Both the position numbers and the translations under genes were made by a program. From contig CP108400.1 of assembly GCA_045039925.1 (NCBI GenBank), positions 62,001-126,000 of the forward strand: 64,000 nucleotides of DNA. The letters are read 5' to 3'. Shown one piece after another: positions 1-8,929 of this stretch. Within the stretch, counting starts at the first letter, position 1, and every line of letters starts with the position of its first letter. Below the pieces are notes generated by a model. The model did no database searches, was not told where the DNA came from, and saw only the letters and a program-made list of their open reading frames with translations. This DNA is from Yinghuangia sp045039925. Its GTDB lineage: Bacteria > Actinomycetota > Actinomycetes > Streptomycetales > Streptomycetaceae.

Positions 1-2
1 TG

Positions 3-1135
3 CCGACGGACCCGGTCCGCCCCGTCGGGGGGCACCGGCGCGCGGCGGCGTTCGCCAAGCCGGCCTCCGCGCTCTCGGTGGGCGACTACCTGCAGATCCA
101 GGCCTGCCCCTCAGGGGAGGACAATCTCGACGTCGATGAGGGTTACGCCCGCGTGGAATGGGTCGGTCACCTCGACCCTGCCGCTGCCAGACGACTGTTC
201 GCCGCTCCCGAGTGGGCGAACAGCCCCGTTACCGGTGTCGGTGTGTTCGGGGTTCCCGGTCTCCTGCTGCTGGCAAACCCGGTGCGCGTCCTGGTCGCCC
301 CGAACGAGGAACACATCGCCTACGACACCGAGGACCCCTGGTCGACCGACAGCCCGGACCTCGTCCTCGACGGGCTGCGCCCCGCCGACCCCGACACCCA
401 ACGCCGCGCAGACGCCGCCCTGCGGCCGACCCCGCCTCCGGACGAGCAGGACCTGTACGACAGCGAGTTCGACGGAGATCAGGCCGCCCGCACGCTCCAC
501 GTGGACGGTGTCACCGGCTACCGGCCGGTGCCGCTGTCTCAGCTGCCGTGGCCCGGCCAGCTGTACAAGTGCGCACACCAGGAACGCGCCGAGCAGATCC
601 GCGCCACCTACCCGGACGACGGCGCCGTCTGGCTGGCCGTCAACCCGAACTGTTCGCCACCCTGACCGACGCCGACTTTGCCGCCTGCCCCTACCACCGC
701 CGCGACTGGAAGGCCATCGCCCAGATCGCCGTCGACGCCACCGCACCCGGCCAGGACCCCGTCGACATGTGCCAGACCGCGCTGACCGACCCCAGGACCA
801 CCCCCGAGCAACACGTTTGGCTCGCGTCCCTGTTCACCGACCCGGTCCTGTGGAATGACGGACAGGGCAACTTCACCAACGGCCAGCACCGCACCTGCGC
901 GCTTCGCGCCGCCGACGCCCCCGCTGTTCCCGCCGCGGGGCGGTACCTGCCCTCGCGCCCGTACCCGCCTTCGGTCACCGCCACCGAGGACGCCGTCGCC
1001 CGTGTCGCCGCGTTCTGGCGCGCACGCGCCGAAGCCCGCTACGGCCATCTCCCCGGCGCCGGATGGTGGGCGGCCTGGCTCTCCAACCGCGCCGCCGCCG
1101 GATCACCCCACGCCCGTCGGCTGCTCGCGCGTTGA
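3..1135 (+). pseudogene. Hypothetical protein, open at left edge, frameshifted
   Basis: The reading frame is open to the left edge of the window, so the true start may lie outside; a GTG at 78 is the first internal candidate. Frame 3 runs to a stop at about 665. The natural continuation is in frame 2 and runs to the stop at 1135, giving ELFATLTDADFAACPYHRRDW after VNP. One extra G near 645-648 would rejoin the two halves into roughly 375 residues. The C-terminal half contains FTNGQHRTCALRAADAP, which is conserved-looking and Cys/His-bearing. No family was recognised. It may be a recent pseudogene or a base-calling error. Confidence 0.55.
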
Positions 1136-1249
1136 ACAACACCGCCTTGCAACCCAGACCGGCCCAGCCGCGACCTCCCTGGAACCCCATTTGCAGCGGC
1201 TGGCTTTCGTCGTTCGCGTCGTCTCGCACGGACGGGGCGCGGAAGATGG

Positions 1250-1699
1250 ATGGTCATGGGGCGGGAAGGCTGCGACGAGGCATACGTGTTGGACCTGTGT
1301 GACGTGGTCCTGGGGAGCGCGGCAGTCGACAGCACCGGTTCGACTGGCTGCTCGGGGACCCGGGCAAGTCCGGGCCGGCGGGTGCAGTTGCCGCTGGGGG
1401 AGTACGCCGGCGCCGGATACGCGATGGTGCCGGTGCAGGAGGACAACGGCTGGTACTTCCAGTTGTGCACCGCCGAGGCCGTTGAACGAGCCGCAGCAGT
1501 CGGCTCGACCGGCACGATGCCACCCGGGGAGCGCTTGTCGATGATCAGCTTCCGCGACGAGGACCCGGAGGACGGGCCGCTGCTGTGGGACGACCAGGAC
1601 GGAGACCTGCAGTTTGAGGTCGTTCGCCGCCTCCTCGACGAAGTCGCCGGGCTCCTGGCGGTGTTGGGCCTGTGGACGGGAGAACGCTCCAGCGACTGA
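1250..1699 (+). pseudogene. Decayed short hypothetical gene
   Basis: The first 18 or so residues (CDEAYVLDLCDVVLG) are followed, one frame over, by RQHRFDWLLGDPGK and then back in the first frame by RRVQLPL. This order fits, from memory, the N-terminus of a short Streptomyces hypothetical protein family, so two compensating indels are likely. The remainder (to GLWTGERSSD) does not match what I remember of that family and may come from a different gene. The function is unknown. The frame-hopping is seen directly; the family link is recollection only. Confidence 0.35.
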
Positions 1700-1841
1700 C
1701 AACAGCCTGCAACCCCGAACGTGCCTGTCCCCGGAACAGAGAGGACGACCTGTCGAATGCCAGCGCCGGTCGACACAACGGCGCACCCTCCGAGCGATGA
1801 TCCTACTTCCTCGCCCACAACGCTGGAGCACCTGGCGGCGG

Positions 1842-2684
1842 TCACGCCACGTGGATGATGTCCCGCGCGTCCGGAAGGGCGTCGAATTCGGGCTGCCGCA
1901 GGAGCCACCCTGATGTGGCGAGCACCAGTGTGCCGCGCTCGCGCAGTTCCGCGTCCGCGCGGGCCCGTCGTACGAACTCCTCTGGAGAGTCGCCGAATTG
2001 CGCCGCGAGCTCCGGGGACGCCGCGCACAGCCGTGTGAGGATCTCGGGCTGCGGAAGCAGCGGTGTCGGGGTTTCGCCGTCGGGGAAGGCCAGCACGCCC
2101 CTGGCGTTCACGTACAGGTGGACGCCGTCGAGTGTCGCACCGGACGCGAGTTCGACGGGGAAGCGCCGCTCGGGCAGGATTACCCGCCGGTACTCCGGGT
2201 ATTCGGTGTCGTCGACGGCCTTGAGCTGGACGGCGTCGAGCCAGGTGACGATCAGTTCCGGGGCGGCGTCCGGGTCGACGTACGGCGATGCCGCGACGTA
2301 CCCGGCCGGGCTCACGTGCGCCGAGAAGCCGATCCGGATGCCGCGCAGCGTCGCCGTGGTCAGCGGGACGGTCCCGGACAGGCCGCTGGTCCTGAGCTTG
2401 TGCCGCAGCTGCGCGGGTGCCGCGTGGGATCCGATGGCGAGCACGGGAACGCGCTCGTGCATGCGTGCCTCGCCGAGGACCGCGAGCGCGGTGTCGAGGG
2501 CGGTGCTGCGGCCCTCCGCCACCTCGACGCACCACTCGCCGACGGAGTCGGCGCCAGGGGTGATCGGGAAGAGGTGGTCGCCGCGCAGCAGGGCGGGGTG
2601 GTCGAGCGGGCGTCCGGGATAGCTGAGGGGTTCGAGCGAGGGCGTCTGGGCCAGTCCGAGGGCTTCGAGGGTTCGGGAGGTCAC
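1842..2684 (-). CDS. Hypothetical protein, last gene of the RiPP-like operon
   Basis: The protein is about 280 residues, soluble, with no signal peptide or membrane segment. The start is taken at the GTG at 2684, which has AGGAG about 12 nt upstream; an in-frame TTG at 2783 is an alternative that would nearly abut the acetyltransferase stop. A segment VPVLAIGSHAAPAQLRHKL is loosely reminiscent of gamma-glutamylcyclotransferase-fold proteins, but the resemblance is too weak to name a function. It lies on the same strand as the acetyltransferase, radical SAM and precursor genes, about 110 bp after the acetyltransferase. It may be part of that pathway or a bystander. Confidence 0.6.
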   Translation of the reverse strand: MTSRTLEALGLAQTPSLEPLSYPGRPLDHPALLRGDHLFPITPGADSVGEWCVEVAEGRSTALDTALAVLGEARMHERVPVLAIGSHAAPAQLRHKLRTSGLSGTVPLTTATLRGIRIGFSAHVSPAGYVAASPYVDPDAAPELIVTWLDAVQLKAVDDTEYPEYRRVILPERRFPVELASGATLDGVHLYVNARGVLAFPDGETPTPLLPQPEILTRLCAASPELAAQFGDSPEEFVRRARADAELRERGTLVLATSGWLLRQPEFDALPDARDIIHVA

Positions 2685-2797
2685 CGACAAATCACGCTCC
2701 TGGTTCGACGATACGGCGCCAGGCCGCCGAACGTGCGGAGGTGGGAAGGTCGTTCGGCGACTTGATCTGGATCTTGACTCCAACCCCGGTCACCGGC

Positions 2798-3718
2798 TCA
2801 CCGGTCACCGGCACAGGCGACCGCCGCCTTGCCGTCAGCGCGGTGCCGGGCCATCCAGTCGACTCCGAAGGCGACCGCGGGAAACAGCGGCACCAGCAGA
2901 GCCCTTGCCGCGCCGACGTACCCCTGCCCGGTCGCCATGTGCGCCAGCAGCTCCGCGCCGATCAGCTCGAAGTCGCGCAGGTCGAGGACGACATCCTCGT
3001 AGGTGAACCACATCGGCCGCCCCAGTCCGTCCGGGATCACACACCGGTACGTCCGGGTCGCCAACTTCGGCTGCAGGTACTCCGCCAGGTGGAAGGCGGT
3101 GAACGTCGAGAAGGGCGTCCCCAGCATCAGCACCTTCGCGTCCGGAAGTGAGTACAGGCGTGCCAGCGGGGACTGCTCGCCGAATTGCGCCGCCGGGTTG
3201 TGGTGGCGCACGATCCCGTCCGCCAGCAACCCCATGGCCACGAACGACGACTGCGGATGCGAGCTGCGCACCGCTCCGGGCGTACGTCGCAGCACTTCCG
3301 ACAACGCCCCCATGGTCGGCGAGGCCGGGGTCCACATCGGGTCGAAGGGCGGCATACTCCGCTTGAACGCCTCCTTCTCCGTCGTGGAGAACCCCTGCGT
3401 GGCACGCAGGAACGCCCCCGAAGTGTCGGAGTTCTCCTCGGTGTACGTCGGCATCACCAGCGTGCCTGCAGGGCCGACCGCCTCGGTCAGGGCACCCAGG
3501 ATGCCCTGCGCCCCGTGTTCCACCGGGCCGAGGCCGCGCAAGGTGCTGTGCACCAGCAGGACGTCGCCGGAGCAGACGCCGATGTCGCGGAGCGCGCCGA
3601 CCAGTTCGCGGCCCGTCCACGGCCGGGCCTCCGGCGGTTGGGGAGCGGGCCCCCAAGTCTCGGCGCCGGCGGATGCCTCCGCCAGCCGCGCGTCACTGCC
3701 GCTGCCTTCGGAACTCAC
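2798..3718 (-). CDS. AAC(3)-family N-acetyltransferase
   Basis: The 306-residue protein belongs to the aminoglycoside 3-N-acetyltransferase (Antibiotic_NAT) family, which moves an acetyl group from acetyl-CoA to an amine. Family signatures seen are LLVHSTLRGLG, GTLVMPTYT, and RSSHPQSSFVAMG with the expected His. The start is the GTG at 3718, which overlaps the TGA of the radical SAM gene (stop at 3715-3717), so the two are translationally coupled. Members of this family occur both as resistance enzymes and as biosynthetic acetyltransferases. Overlap with a peptide-modifying radical SAM enzyme argues for action on the peptide product or for self-protection rather than stand-alone aminoglycoside resistance. 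That role is inference. Confidence 0.85.
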   Translation of the reverse strand: MSSEGSGSDARLAEASAGAETWGPAPQPPEARPWTGRELVGALRDIGVCSGDVLLVHSTLRGLGPVEHGAQGILGALTEAVGPAGTLVMPTYTEENSDTSGAFLRATQGFSTTEKEAFKRSMPPFDPMWTPASPTMGALSEVLRRTPGAVRSSHPQSSFVAMGLLADGIVRHHNPAAQFGEQSPLARLYSLPDAKVLMLGTPFSTFTAFHLAEYLQPKLATRTYRCVIPDGLGRPMWFTYEDVVLDLRDFELIGAELLAHMATGQGYVGAARALLVPLFPAVAFGVDWMARHRADGKAAVACAGDR

Positions 3719-4959
3719 GTCAAACCCTCCACGCCGCGCGCCCCCACCAGATCCGCGGCCACCCGGCCGCGTACATGCTCGATGAACCCGATCAAGTCCG
3801 GGCAGTACACCGACGGACCGCCGAATCCCGCCCCCGCGCGGTAGCGGTGAGTGAAGTAGCCTCCGCCGCACACGTCCCGCACGCGGCAGGCTCGGCATGT
3901 CGCCCCCAGCCCCGCGACCCCCAACTGCCGGGCGGCCAGAGCAGGATGGCGCAAAGCGTCCTCGAACGTGTGGGACGCCACCGACATCCCGGTCATGGCC
4001 GCGCCGTCGTACACCGACTTGAGCGTGTCGACCTGCTCGATCATGCCGTCGGTGTCGACCACGACGACCGTGGCCGGCCCCGGGCCGAGTTGCTCGGAGC
4101 GGCTCGGGCCGCCGAGCAGCAGCGCGAGGACGTCCTCGAAGAGGCGCACGCTGGTCTCGGCCTCCTCGACTCCGTACCAGCGGTCGAACGCCGCGGCCAG
4201 CCAGTCGGCGTACGGCGTCTCCGACGCATCCTCGCCGCGCGACGGCGGTGGCTCGTCCCAACTTCCGTGCGGGAGCAGGAAGTCCATGGCGGGCGGAGCG
4301 TGCGACAGCAGCGCCTCGTAGACCTCGACAGGGTCGTTCGCGAGATCGACGGTGCACAGCAGTCCGCCGAACAGGCCGGGCCGGGAAGGATCGCGGAGCC
4401 GGTCGATCGCCGCGGCGACCGCCGCGTGGCTGCCTCGTCCGTCGGAGTAGCGGCGGTGGCGGTCGTTGGCGGCTTCCCCGCCGTCGAGGCTCACACCGAC
4501 CGAAACGCCGAGTGCGTGCAACGCGTCCAGGCCGGCGTCGTCGAGCAGCACGCCGTTGGTCTGGATGGCCAGCGAGACCTGGGTGTACTCGGGAACCTCC
4601 CGGCGCACCCCCTCGGCCAGCCGGGTGATCAGCCCCATGCCCGCGAGCATCGGCTCGCCGCCGTGCACGATCACCGTCACGCTGTCCAGTCGGTGTTCGC
4701 GCACGTGCTCGCCGATGCGGAACGCGGTGCGGTCCGCCACCTCGGGGGACATCGCCTTGCTGGCGGCACGCCATGACTGGTCGGCCATCTCGTACAAGTA
4801 GCAGTAGTCACAGGCCAAGTTGCAGCGGCTGTGCACCTTGACGACGAAGTGCCGCAGGGGAATCGGCTGCCATAAAGCACCGAACGTCCGATGGGACGGG
4901 ATGTTCAGCGGCCACTCGGCGCTCGGCTTCACCCGCGCCGGAGTGGGCAGTAGCTCCAC
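3715..4959 (-). CDS. Radical SAM/SPASM peptide maturase (FxsB-like)
   Basis: The 414-residue protein has the radical SAM cluster motif C46-x3-C50-x2-C53 (RCNLACDYCYLY), followed by VHGGEP, the SAM-binding region. A C-terminal SPASM-type Cys array is seen at CRACRVRDVC with a later Cys in VYCPDL, which would hold auxiliary Fe-S clusters. This layout is that of peptide-modifying enzymes such as the FxsB group, which install carbon crosslinks on ribosomal peptides. The start is the GTG at 4959, with AAAGGAG 7 nt upstream. The gene sits 123 bp after the repeat-bearing precursor and overlaps the acetyltransferase by 4 nt. Its substrate is inferred to be that precursor. Confidence 0.9.
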   Translation of the reverse strand: MELLPTPARVKPSAEWPLNIPSHRTFGALWQPIPLRHFVVKVHSRCNLACDYCYLYEMADQSWRAASKAMSPEVADRTAFRIGEHVREHRLDSVTVIVHGGEPMLAGMGLITRLAEGVRREVPEYTQVSLAIQTNGVLLDDAGLDALHALGVSVGVSLDGGEAANDRHRRYSDGRGSHAAVAAAIDRLRDPSRPGLFGGLLCTVDLANDPVEVYEALLSHAPPAMDFLLPHGSWDEPPPSRGEDASETPYADWLAAAFDRWYGVEEAETSVRLFEDVLALLLGGPSRSEQLGPGPATVVVVDTDGMIEQVDTLKSVYDGAAMTGMSVASHTFEDALRHPALAARQLGVAGLGATCRACRVRDVCGGGYFTHRYRAGAGFGGPSVYCPDLIGFIEHVRGRVAADLVGARGVEGLT

Positions 4960-5034
4960 GCCGCACTCCTTTCACACCACAATGCCGACACACCTGTGCC
5001 GGCTTGGACTTCGTCGGATGGTCGATCGGCTCAC

Positions 5035-5063
5035 GGGGCACGGCTGTTGCAGTGCCGCGCCCC
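5035..5063 (-). terminator. Stem-loop between precursor and maturase genes
   Basis: On the transcribed strand GGGGCGCGGC pairs with GCCGTGCCCC (9 of 10 bases) around a 9-nt loop. It lies 20 nt after the precursor stop and before the radical SAM gene. Such hairpins in RiPP operons commonly let most transcripts end or be stabilised after the precursor, so precursor exceeds enzyme. No U-run follows, as is usual in high-GC actinobacteria. Confidence 0.55.
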
Positions 5064-5082
5064 GTAGGCCACTACGCGAAGG

Positions 5083-5301
5083 TCAGCTGCCGACGTAGCT
5101 GTTGAAGCCACTCGGCACGTAGCTGTTGAAACCGCTGGGCACGTAGCTGTTGAAGCCACTGGGGACGAAGCTGTTGAAGGCGCCGACGTAGTTGTTGAAG
5201 GCACCCGGCGCACCTGCGTCGCGGGAGTGCCGCAGCGCCCGGCCCAGCGGCGATCCGGCGGGAATGGCGGAAGCGCCGGAAACTGTTGCGTTGTTGGACA
5301 T
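5083..5301 (-). CDS. RiPP precursor peptide with five FN-x-[YF]-V repeats
   Basis: A 72-residue peptide starts at the ATG at 5301, which has AGGGAG at a 7-nt spacing; longer in-frame starts upstream lack such support and run through a gene remnant. Residues 1-33 (beginning MSNNATVSGASAIPAGSPLG) form a plausible leader. Residues 35-72 carry five units: FNNYVGA, FNSFVPSG, FNSYVPSG, FNSYVPSG and FNSYVGS, spaced 7-8 residues apart. Each unit has aromatic residues flanking Asn-Ser, which are typical positions for radical SAM crosslinks. It contains no Cys, so lanthionine or sactipeptide chemistry is excluded. The neighbouring SPASM enzyme is the likely modifier. The peptide family was not recognised. 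Confidence 0.8.
   Translation of the reverse strand: MSNNATVSGASAIPAGSPLGRALRHSRDAGAPGAFNNYVGAFNSFVPSGFNSYVPSGFNSYVPSGFNSYVGS
5086..5202 (-). repeat. In-frame tandem repeat of about 24 bp in precursor core
   Basis: The 3' half of the precursor gene is built from about five head-to-tail units of 21-24 bp. The three central units are nearly identical and keep the reading frame. Variation is mostly silent or exchanges Tyr/Phe and Ser/Asn, as expected if the repeated pentapeptide is under selection. Confidence 0.85.
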
Positions 5302-5329
5302 GTGCGACTCCCTGTTCGGGCGATCCGTG

Positions 5330-5620
5330 ATGGGGTGGGTCGGGGCGGGAGGCTGTGCAAGGGAACCGTGGTGCACTGCGAGCTCCAAGATCGGTCCCCC
5401 CCGGGGGGGACGAAGCGACGATTGCACCATCGCCATCGGGAAATCGACGATTTCCGCACGCGGAACCGACAACCTGCGCACGGGTGGCTCGCGGGACCAT
5501 GCGGACTGTTCGGCCAGGGCGCGCGCCAGGCGGTCGAGGCCTTCGAGCAGGTCGTCGGGCGGGCCACCGAAGCCGAGCCGGACGCGGTCCGGGTGCCCGA
5601 AGCAGTCACCTGGACCAGGT
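5330..5620 (-). pseudogene. 3' remnant of a second capreomycidine-synthase gene and its downstream junction
   Basis: Read on the minus strand, about 5512-5620 encodes PGDCFGHPDRVRLGFGGP and LLEGLDRLARALA, almost identical to the last 40 or so residues of the intact PLP enzyme at 13084-14199. The stop codon after SA is changed from TGA to TGG. Further on, 5343-5405 matches the DNA just after the intact gene (GATCTTGGAG, then CGCAGTGCACCACGGTTC), including the ribosome binding site and first codons of the regulator at 14251. The remnant ends about 40 bp upstream of the RiPP precursor start. This is direct evidence of a duplicated and decayed cluster end. Confidence 0.85.
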
Positions 5621-5624
5621 GATA

Positions 5625-5805
5625 TTGGGCAACATGGCCCAGGCAGTCACCCCAGCCCCTCCGGGGACTCGCGCTTGCGGCGACCTGCGTCGCCGAGGGC
5701 GCTCCTTTCCTGCGGCCTGGCGGTCGGTCTGTTCGATACACGTGGTCCGCCAGGTTGTGGCCGACCGCGAGCACCGCCCGCAGGGTCCCGAACGTCGCCA
5801 GGGGT
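5625..5805 (-). pseudogene. DUF3307-like N-terminal remnant
   Basis: The minus-strand reading gives FGTLRAVLAVGHNLADHVY, then ATQVAASASPRRGWGD and HVAQYHLVQV. This resembles, from memory, DUF3307-type Streptomyces proteins with a GHNLADH motif. The frame runs straight into the capreomycidine-synthase remnant at about 5620, so it is a truncated fragment joined by recombination. Confidence 0.45.
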
Positions 5806-5909
5806 CGCGACCTGCTCGATCTGGTTCATCGGGCACCGCCGTGAACACCATGCACGGGATGGGGACGGCTCCGTAGGCTCGCCGCCTCGGGCGAGCGAAA
5901 GGGCTGCTG

Positions 5910-6401
5910 GTGACTGGCGATGATGTATTGGAGATCTTGGACGCGCTCCGCAAGGGCGGCGTGGATGTCTGGATCGGTGGAGGCTGGGGCATCGATGCCC
6001 TTCTGGGGAGGCAGACCCGCCCTCATCGCGACCTGGATCTCATGCACTGCCATGAGCAGGAGCCGACTCTCATTGCGGCTCTTGCCGAAGCAGGCTTCTC
6101 CGAATCACTCGACTGGCGCCCCGTGCGTTTCGTCGTCTCGGACGCGACGGGACGCGAGATCGACCTGCATCCTCTGGTCTTCGAACCCGAAGGAAGAGCC
6201 ACCCAAGCTTCGTTGGACCCAGAGCGCCCGTTCGTCTATCCGGCGGCTTGCTTCGTCACCGGCACAATCCAGCACAGAACCGTTCCCTGCCTGTCAGCTG
6301 AACAGCAGGTCTACTTTCACCAGGGCTACGAGCCCAGCGACCGGGACCGCCACGACATGGCCCAACTCCGCGAGGCATTCGGGACCACTACGCACTACTG
6401 A
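5910..6401 (+). CDS. Lincosamide/aminoglycoside-type nucleotidyltransferase
   Basis: The 163-residue protein has the nucleotidyltransferase core GGWGIDALLG, then R-x-H-R-DLDL, followed by a downstream acidic segment EIDLHPL. This matches the small aminoglycoside-2''-adenylyltransferase/Lnu(A)-like group, which transfers AMP to a hydroxyl of an antibiotic. The start is the GTG at 5910 after AAAGGG with a 6-nt spacing. Many chromosomal members have no proven drug substrate. It sits between the RiPP-like operon and an APH-like kinase gene, so it could be part of self-protection, but nothing in the sequence shows its substrate. Confidence 0.75.
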   Translation: MTGDDVLEILDALRKGGVDVWIGGGWGIDALLGRQTRPHRDLDLMHCHEQEPTLIAALAEAGFSESLDWRPVRFVVSDATGREIDLHPLVFEPEGRATQASLDPERPFVYPAACFVTGTIQHRTVPCLSAEQQVYFHQGYEPSDRDRHDMAQLREAFGTTTHY

Positions 6402-6567
6402 TCCACTGCACGCACTATCGCGCCGGCCAAGCTGTTAGCGCGGAGAGGAGCGAGGAGAGGGCTTCAAGGCGATGATGCCGGTGTGTGGGCCGCAGGGCTG
6501 CGGACGGAGATGGCCAGGGACGGGCAGCGGCGAGGAACGCCTCGCGCGTCCACCGCAGGAGGCGCGC

Positions 6568-8064
6568 CTACAGTTCCCGTTGCAGGGAGGGACCTTGGCT
6601 TCGCTTGTCCGGGGCCTGTAGGGGAGGCGAGTGCTGCTGTCCGCCGGTATCGGGGCTCGCGCCGTGTTCGGCAGCCTGGGCTTCGTGGTGGAACGGCAGG
6701 ACACGGGTCCCATCGGCGTTCATCGTGAGGCCGATTCGGCTGTCGCGTAGGTGGGCCGCGTATTCGTGAAGCGGGACGAGTCCGGCCCGGGCCGCGAGGC
6801 TGTCGATTCGGCTCGTGAAAGCCTCGTGGATCGCTTGAACGTCGCGGGGCAGCGGCGGGGCATCAGGAGAGTTGACATCCTGGACCAACTCCGCTGCGAG
6901 CAGGCGTTGTTCGAGGGGCGTCAACCCGCGGAGACTTTCACGCCCCTCGTTCCCGAGCCCGGGCAGAGCGTGTGGCTGTCTCATCATCAGTCCGCTCGGG
7001 AATTCAGGAGCCCTGCGGCCGCGGTGGCGTTCGCCCAGCCTGCCCAGCACCGTGCGCAGGCGCCTGGGAGGCGGAGCGTCGGGGCCGAGCATCCGTTGCA
7101 TGCTCCGCTGGACGATCTCGAAGGGAACGGCGCCCAGGGCGCCGCGCGTCAAGTCGGCGTACGCGGACCTGGTGACCTCGATCTGCCGCATCGCGTCGGC
7201 CAAGCCGCTGTCCAGAGCGGCGTCGGCGTAAGGCATCTGTGCCCGGAACTGGCGTTCGTGGGCCGGGCTGGGTTGGTCGTTCGGCCGCAGACACAGGGTG
7301 GCCCAGGTGTGTGCGGCCACTTCGACCTGTGACCCGACGAACGCCAGGTCGTAGTCGCTGAGTTCGTGCTTCCCCGTCTGGTCGGCCAGCACGTTGCCGG
7401 GGGTCGGGTCACCGTGGCCGACGGCCAGGCTGCCGCCCGCCGACGCTCTCGGCACGGGTTGATGCGCCGGCAGGTGGCGGGCGGCGGCCTGCCGCCCGGG
7501 GAGCCCTGTGGCGGCGAGGGCGTCCGGCCCGAGGAACTCGTGGACCACGCCGATCACGCGCAAGGCGTCCGCCCGGGCAATGGCAAGGCGGGGCGCCGTC
7601 GCGGGGTGGGCCAGGCGTAGTCCGTGGGCGTTGGGCCGCATGCCCGCCAGGGTCACGATTTCGGCCCGCTGGTACGGCTCCAGCAGCATCGCGGCCTCGC
7701 CGCTGGCCGCGCTGAGTTCCGCGTGGAGCTCGATGATGCCGCTGGTCTGTGCGGCGCGTTCGGCGGCATCGTGTGCTTCGGGGAGTGATCGGAGGATCGG
7801 GTGGTAGGTGGTGCCCCATGTTGCTGCCTCCGGTCGGGGCACCGGTTGGCGGTACAGATCAGGGCGAGTGTGTGCGAGCGCGGACCTGGTCAACTGCTCG
7901 TGGAGTACCCGCAGATCGAAGGCATCACCGAGTGGTGCATACATCGGGGTACGTGCCACGAGCCCCGGAGCGAAAGTCGTGACCTCGTTGGCGCCGCCTA
8001 TGCCGAGCGTGACCGGCAGACGAACCTCCGGTGGCAGATCGCCGGGACCAGGCTCCCGGGTCAC
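6568..8064 (-). CDS. APH-like phosphotransferase family protein
   Basis: A protein of about 498 residues contains GHGDPTPGNVL, the catalytic-loop motif of aminoglycoside/choline-kinase-like folds (HGD-x4-N), followed by SDYDLAF, which supplies the metal-binding Asp. The start is taken at the GTG at 8064, with GGGGAGG 7 nt upstream; a GTG at 8073 directly abuts that site and is less likely. The C-terminal 200 residues do not resemble the kinase fold, and the protein is longer than classical APH enzymes (260-300 residues). The substrate is unknown: an antibiotic, a nucleoside or a metabolite are all possible. It is convergent with the nucleotidyltransferase gene. Confidence 0.7.
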   Translation of the reverse strand: MTREPGPGDLPPEVRLPVTLGIGGANEVTTFAPGLVARTPMYAPLGDAFDLRVLHEQLTRSALAHTRPDLYRQPVPRPEAATWGTTYHPILRSLPEAHDAAERAAQTSGIIELHAELSAASGEAAMLLEPYQRAEIVTLAGMRPNAHGLRLAHPATAPRLAIARADALRVIGVVHEFLGPDALAATGLPGRQAAARHLPAHQPVPRASAGGSLAVGHGDPTPGNVLADQTGKHELSDYDLAFVGSQVEVAAHTWATLCLRPNDQPSPAHERQFRAQMPYADAALDSGLADAMRQIEVTRSAYADLTRGALGAVPFEIVQRSMQRMLGPDAPPPRRLRTVLGRLGERHRGRRAPEFPSGLMMRQPHALPGLGNEGRESLRGLTPLEQRLLAAELVQDVNSPDAPPLPRDVQAIHEAFTSRIDSLAARAGLVPLHEYAAHLRDSRIGLTMNADGTRVLPFHHEAQAAEHGASPDTGGQQHSPPLQAPDKRSQGPSLQREL

Positions 8065-8073
8065 CGGCAGCAC

Positions 8074-8929
8074 CTCCCCGACTCAGGTGCGTGCACCGGT
8101 CCATCGATACTCGCCGCCGTTTCACACCCGTCCGGACAGGGTCGCTGCCACAACGGCCAAGACCGGGAAGGCAGCCGCCTTCTCACAAGCATCGTCCGGC
8201 TCATCCGCGAACCACGCCTCGTCGTCCTGCGGGGGCGTCGCCGCGTTCGTCCGCGCGCCACCTTCTCCGGCGCTTTGATCTGCGGCTCCTGTCCCGTGCG
8301 CTGTCGATGTCCGGGACCCCCATGGGAGTCGACGGCGGCTCAGTCGCCGAGGGCGTACTGCTCGTGGTGTCCGCATGCAGGGCCGACACGACGGTGACGC
8401 CCGGTTGCCACACTGGCCCGGGCATCCGTCCTGATTTCCCCTGCGTGCGGATGTCTTTCGTGACGAGGTCCGTGTGGCCGGCGCCCGCACGCTACGGCCC
8501 ATGGGGTGCATGCAATACCTCGTTGGCGCACGGAAATCGTGCAATCTGCGAACACCCGGGACGCGCCGTGGGGGCGGCCCGACGGCCAGCCGCGGAAGCC
8601 ACCCGTCGTGTCGAGGCACGGTCGCAAGCGCGGCCCGTACCAGAAACAGGCCGATGGAGCCGGCCACGAGCCCGCCCGCCCGCTCGATGATCAGGCGTGG
8701 CGTAGCGCCAAGCCGATCGGGGGTGTCGTCGAACAGGTGTGCGTCGTGCGCCTCTCGTGCAATAGGCGTGCGCAATCCGGCGAGTTCCGCCGGTGCCAAG
8801 CTCGAAGATCAACGCGGCGACCGGATCCGTCCGGGCGCTCCGAGAAACCCCGCGGGGAGTCGGCCGCCCACGGCCGTGCCGGGCTTCGGGGATCGCGCGG
8901 TCAGGCACGACAAGAACAACGGAGTTGAG
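8074..8929 (+). other. No confident gene
   Basis: No reading frame with family support was found. On the minus strand about 8560-8800 gives coding-like text (ELAGLRTPIAREAHDAHLF and IERAGGLVAGSIGLFLV) that may be a decayed gene, but I could not assign it. Confidence 0.4.

Noticed and set aside
5086..5202. A CRISPR-like short tandem repeat
   Set aside because: Units of 21-24 bp are contiguous without spacers and encode the precursor repeats in frame.
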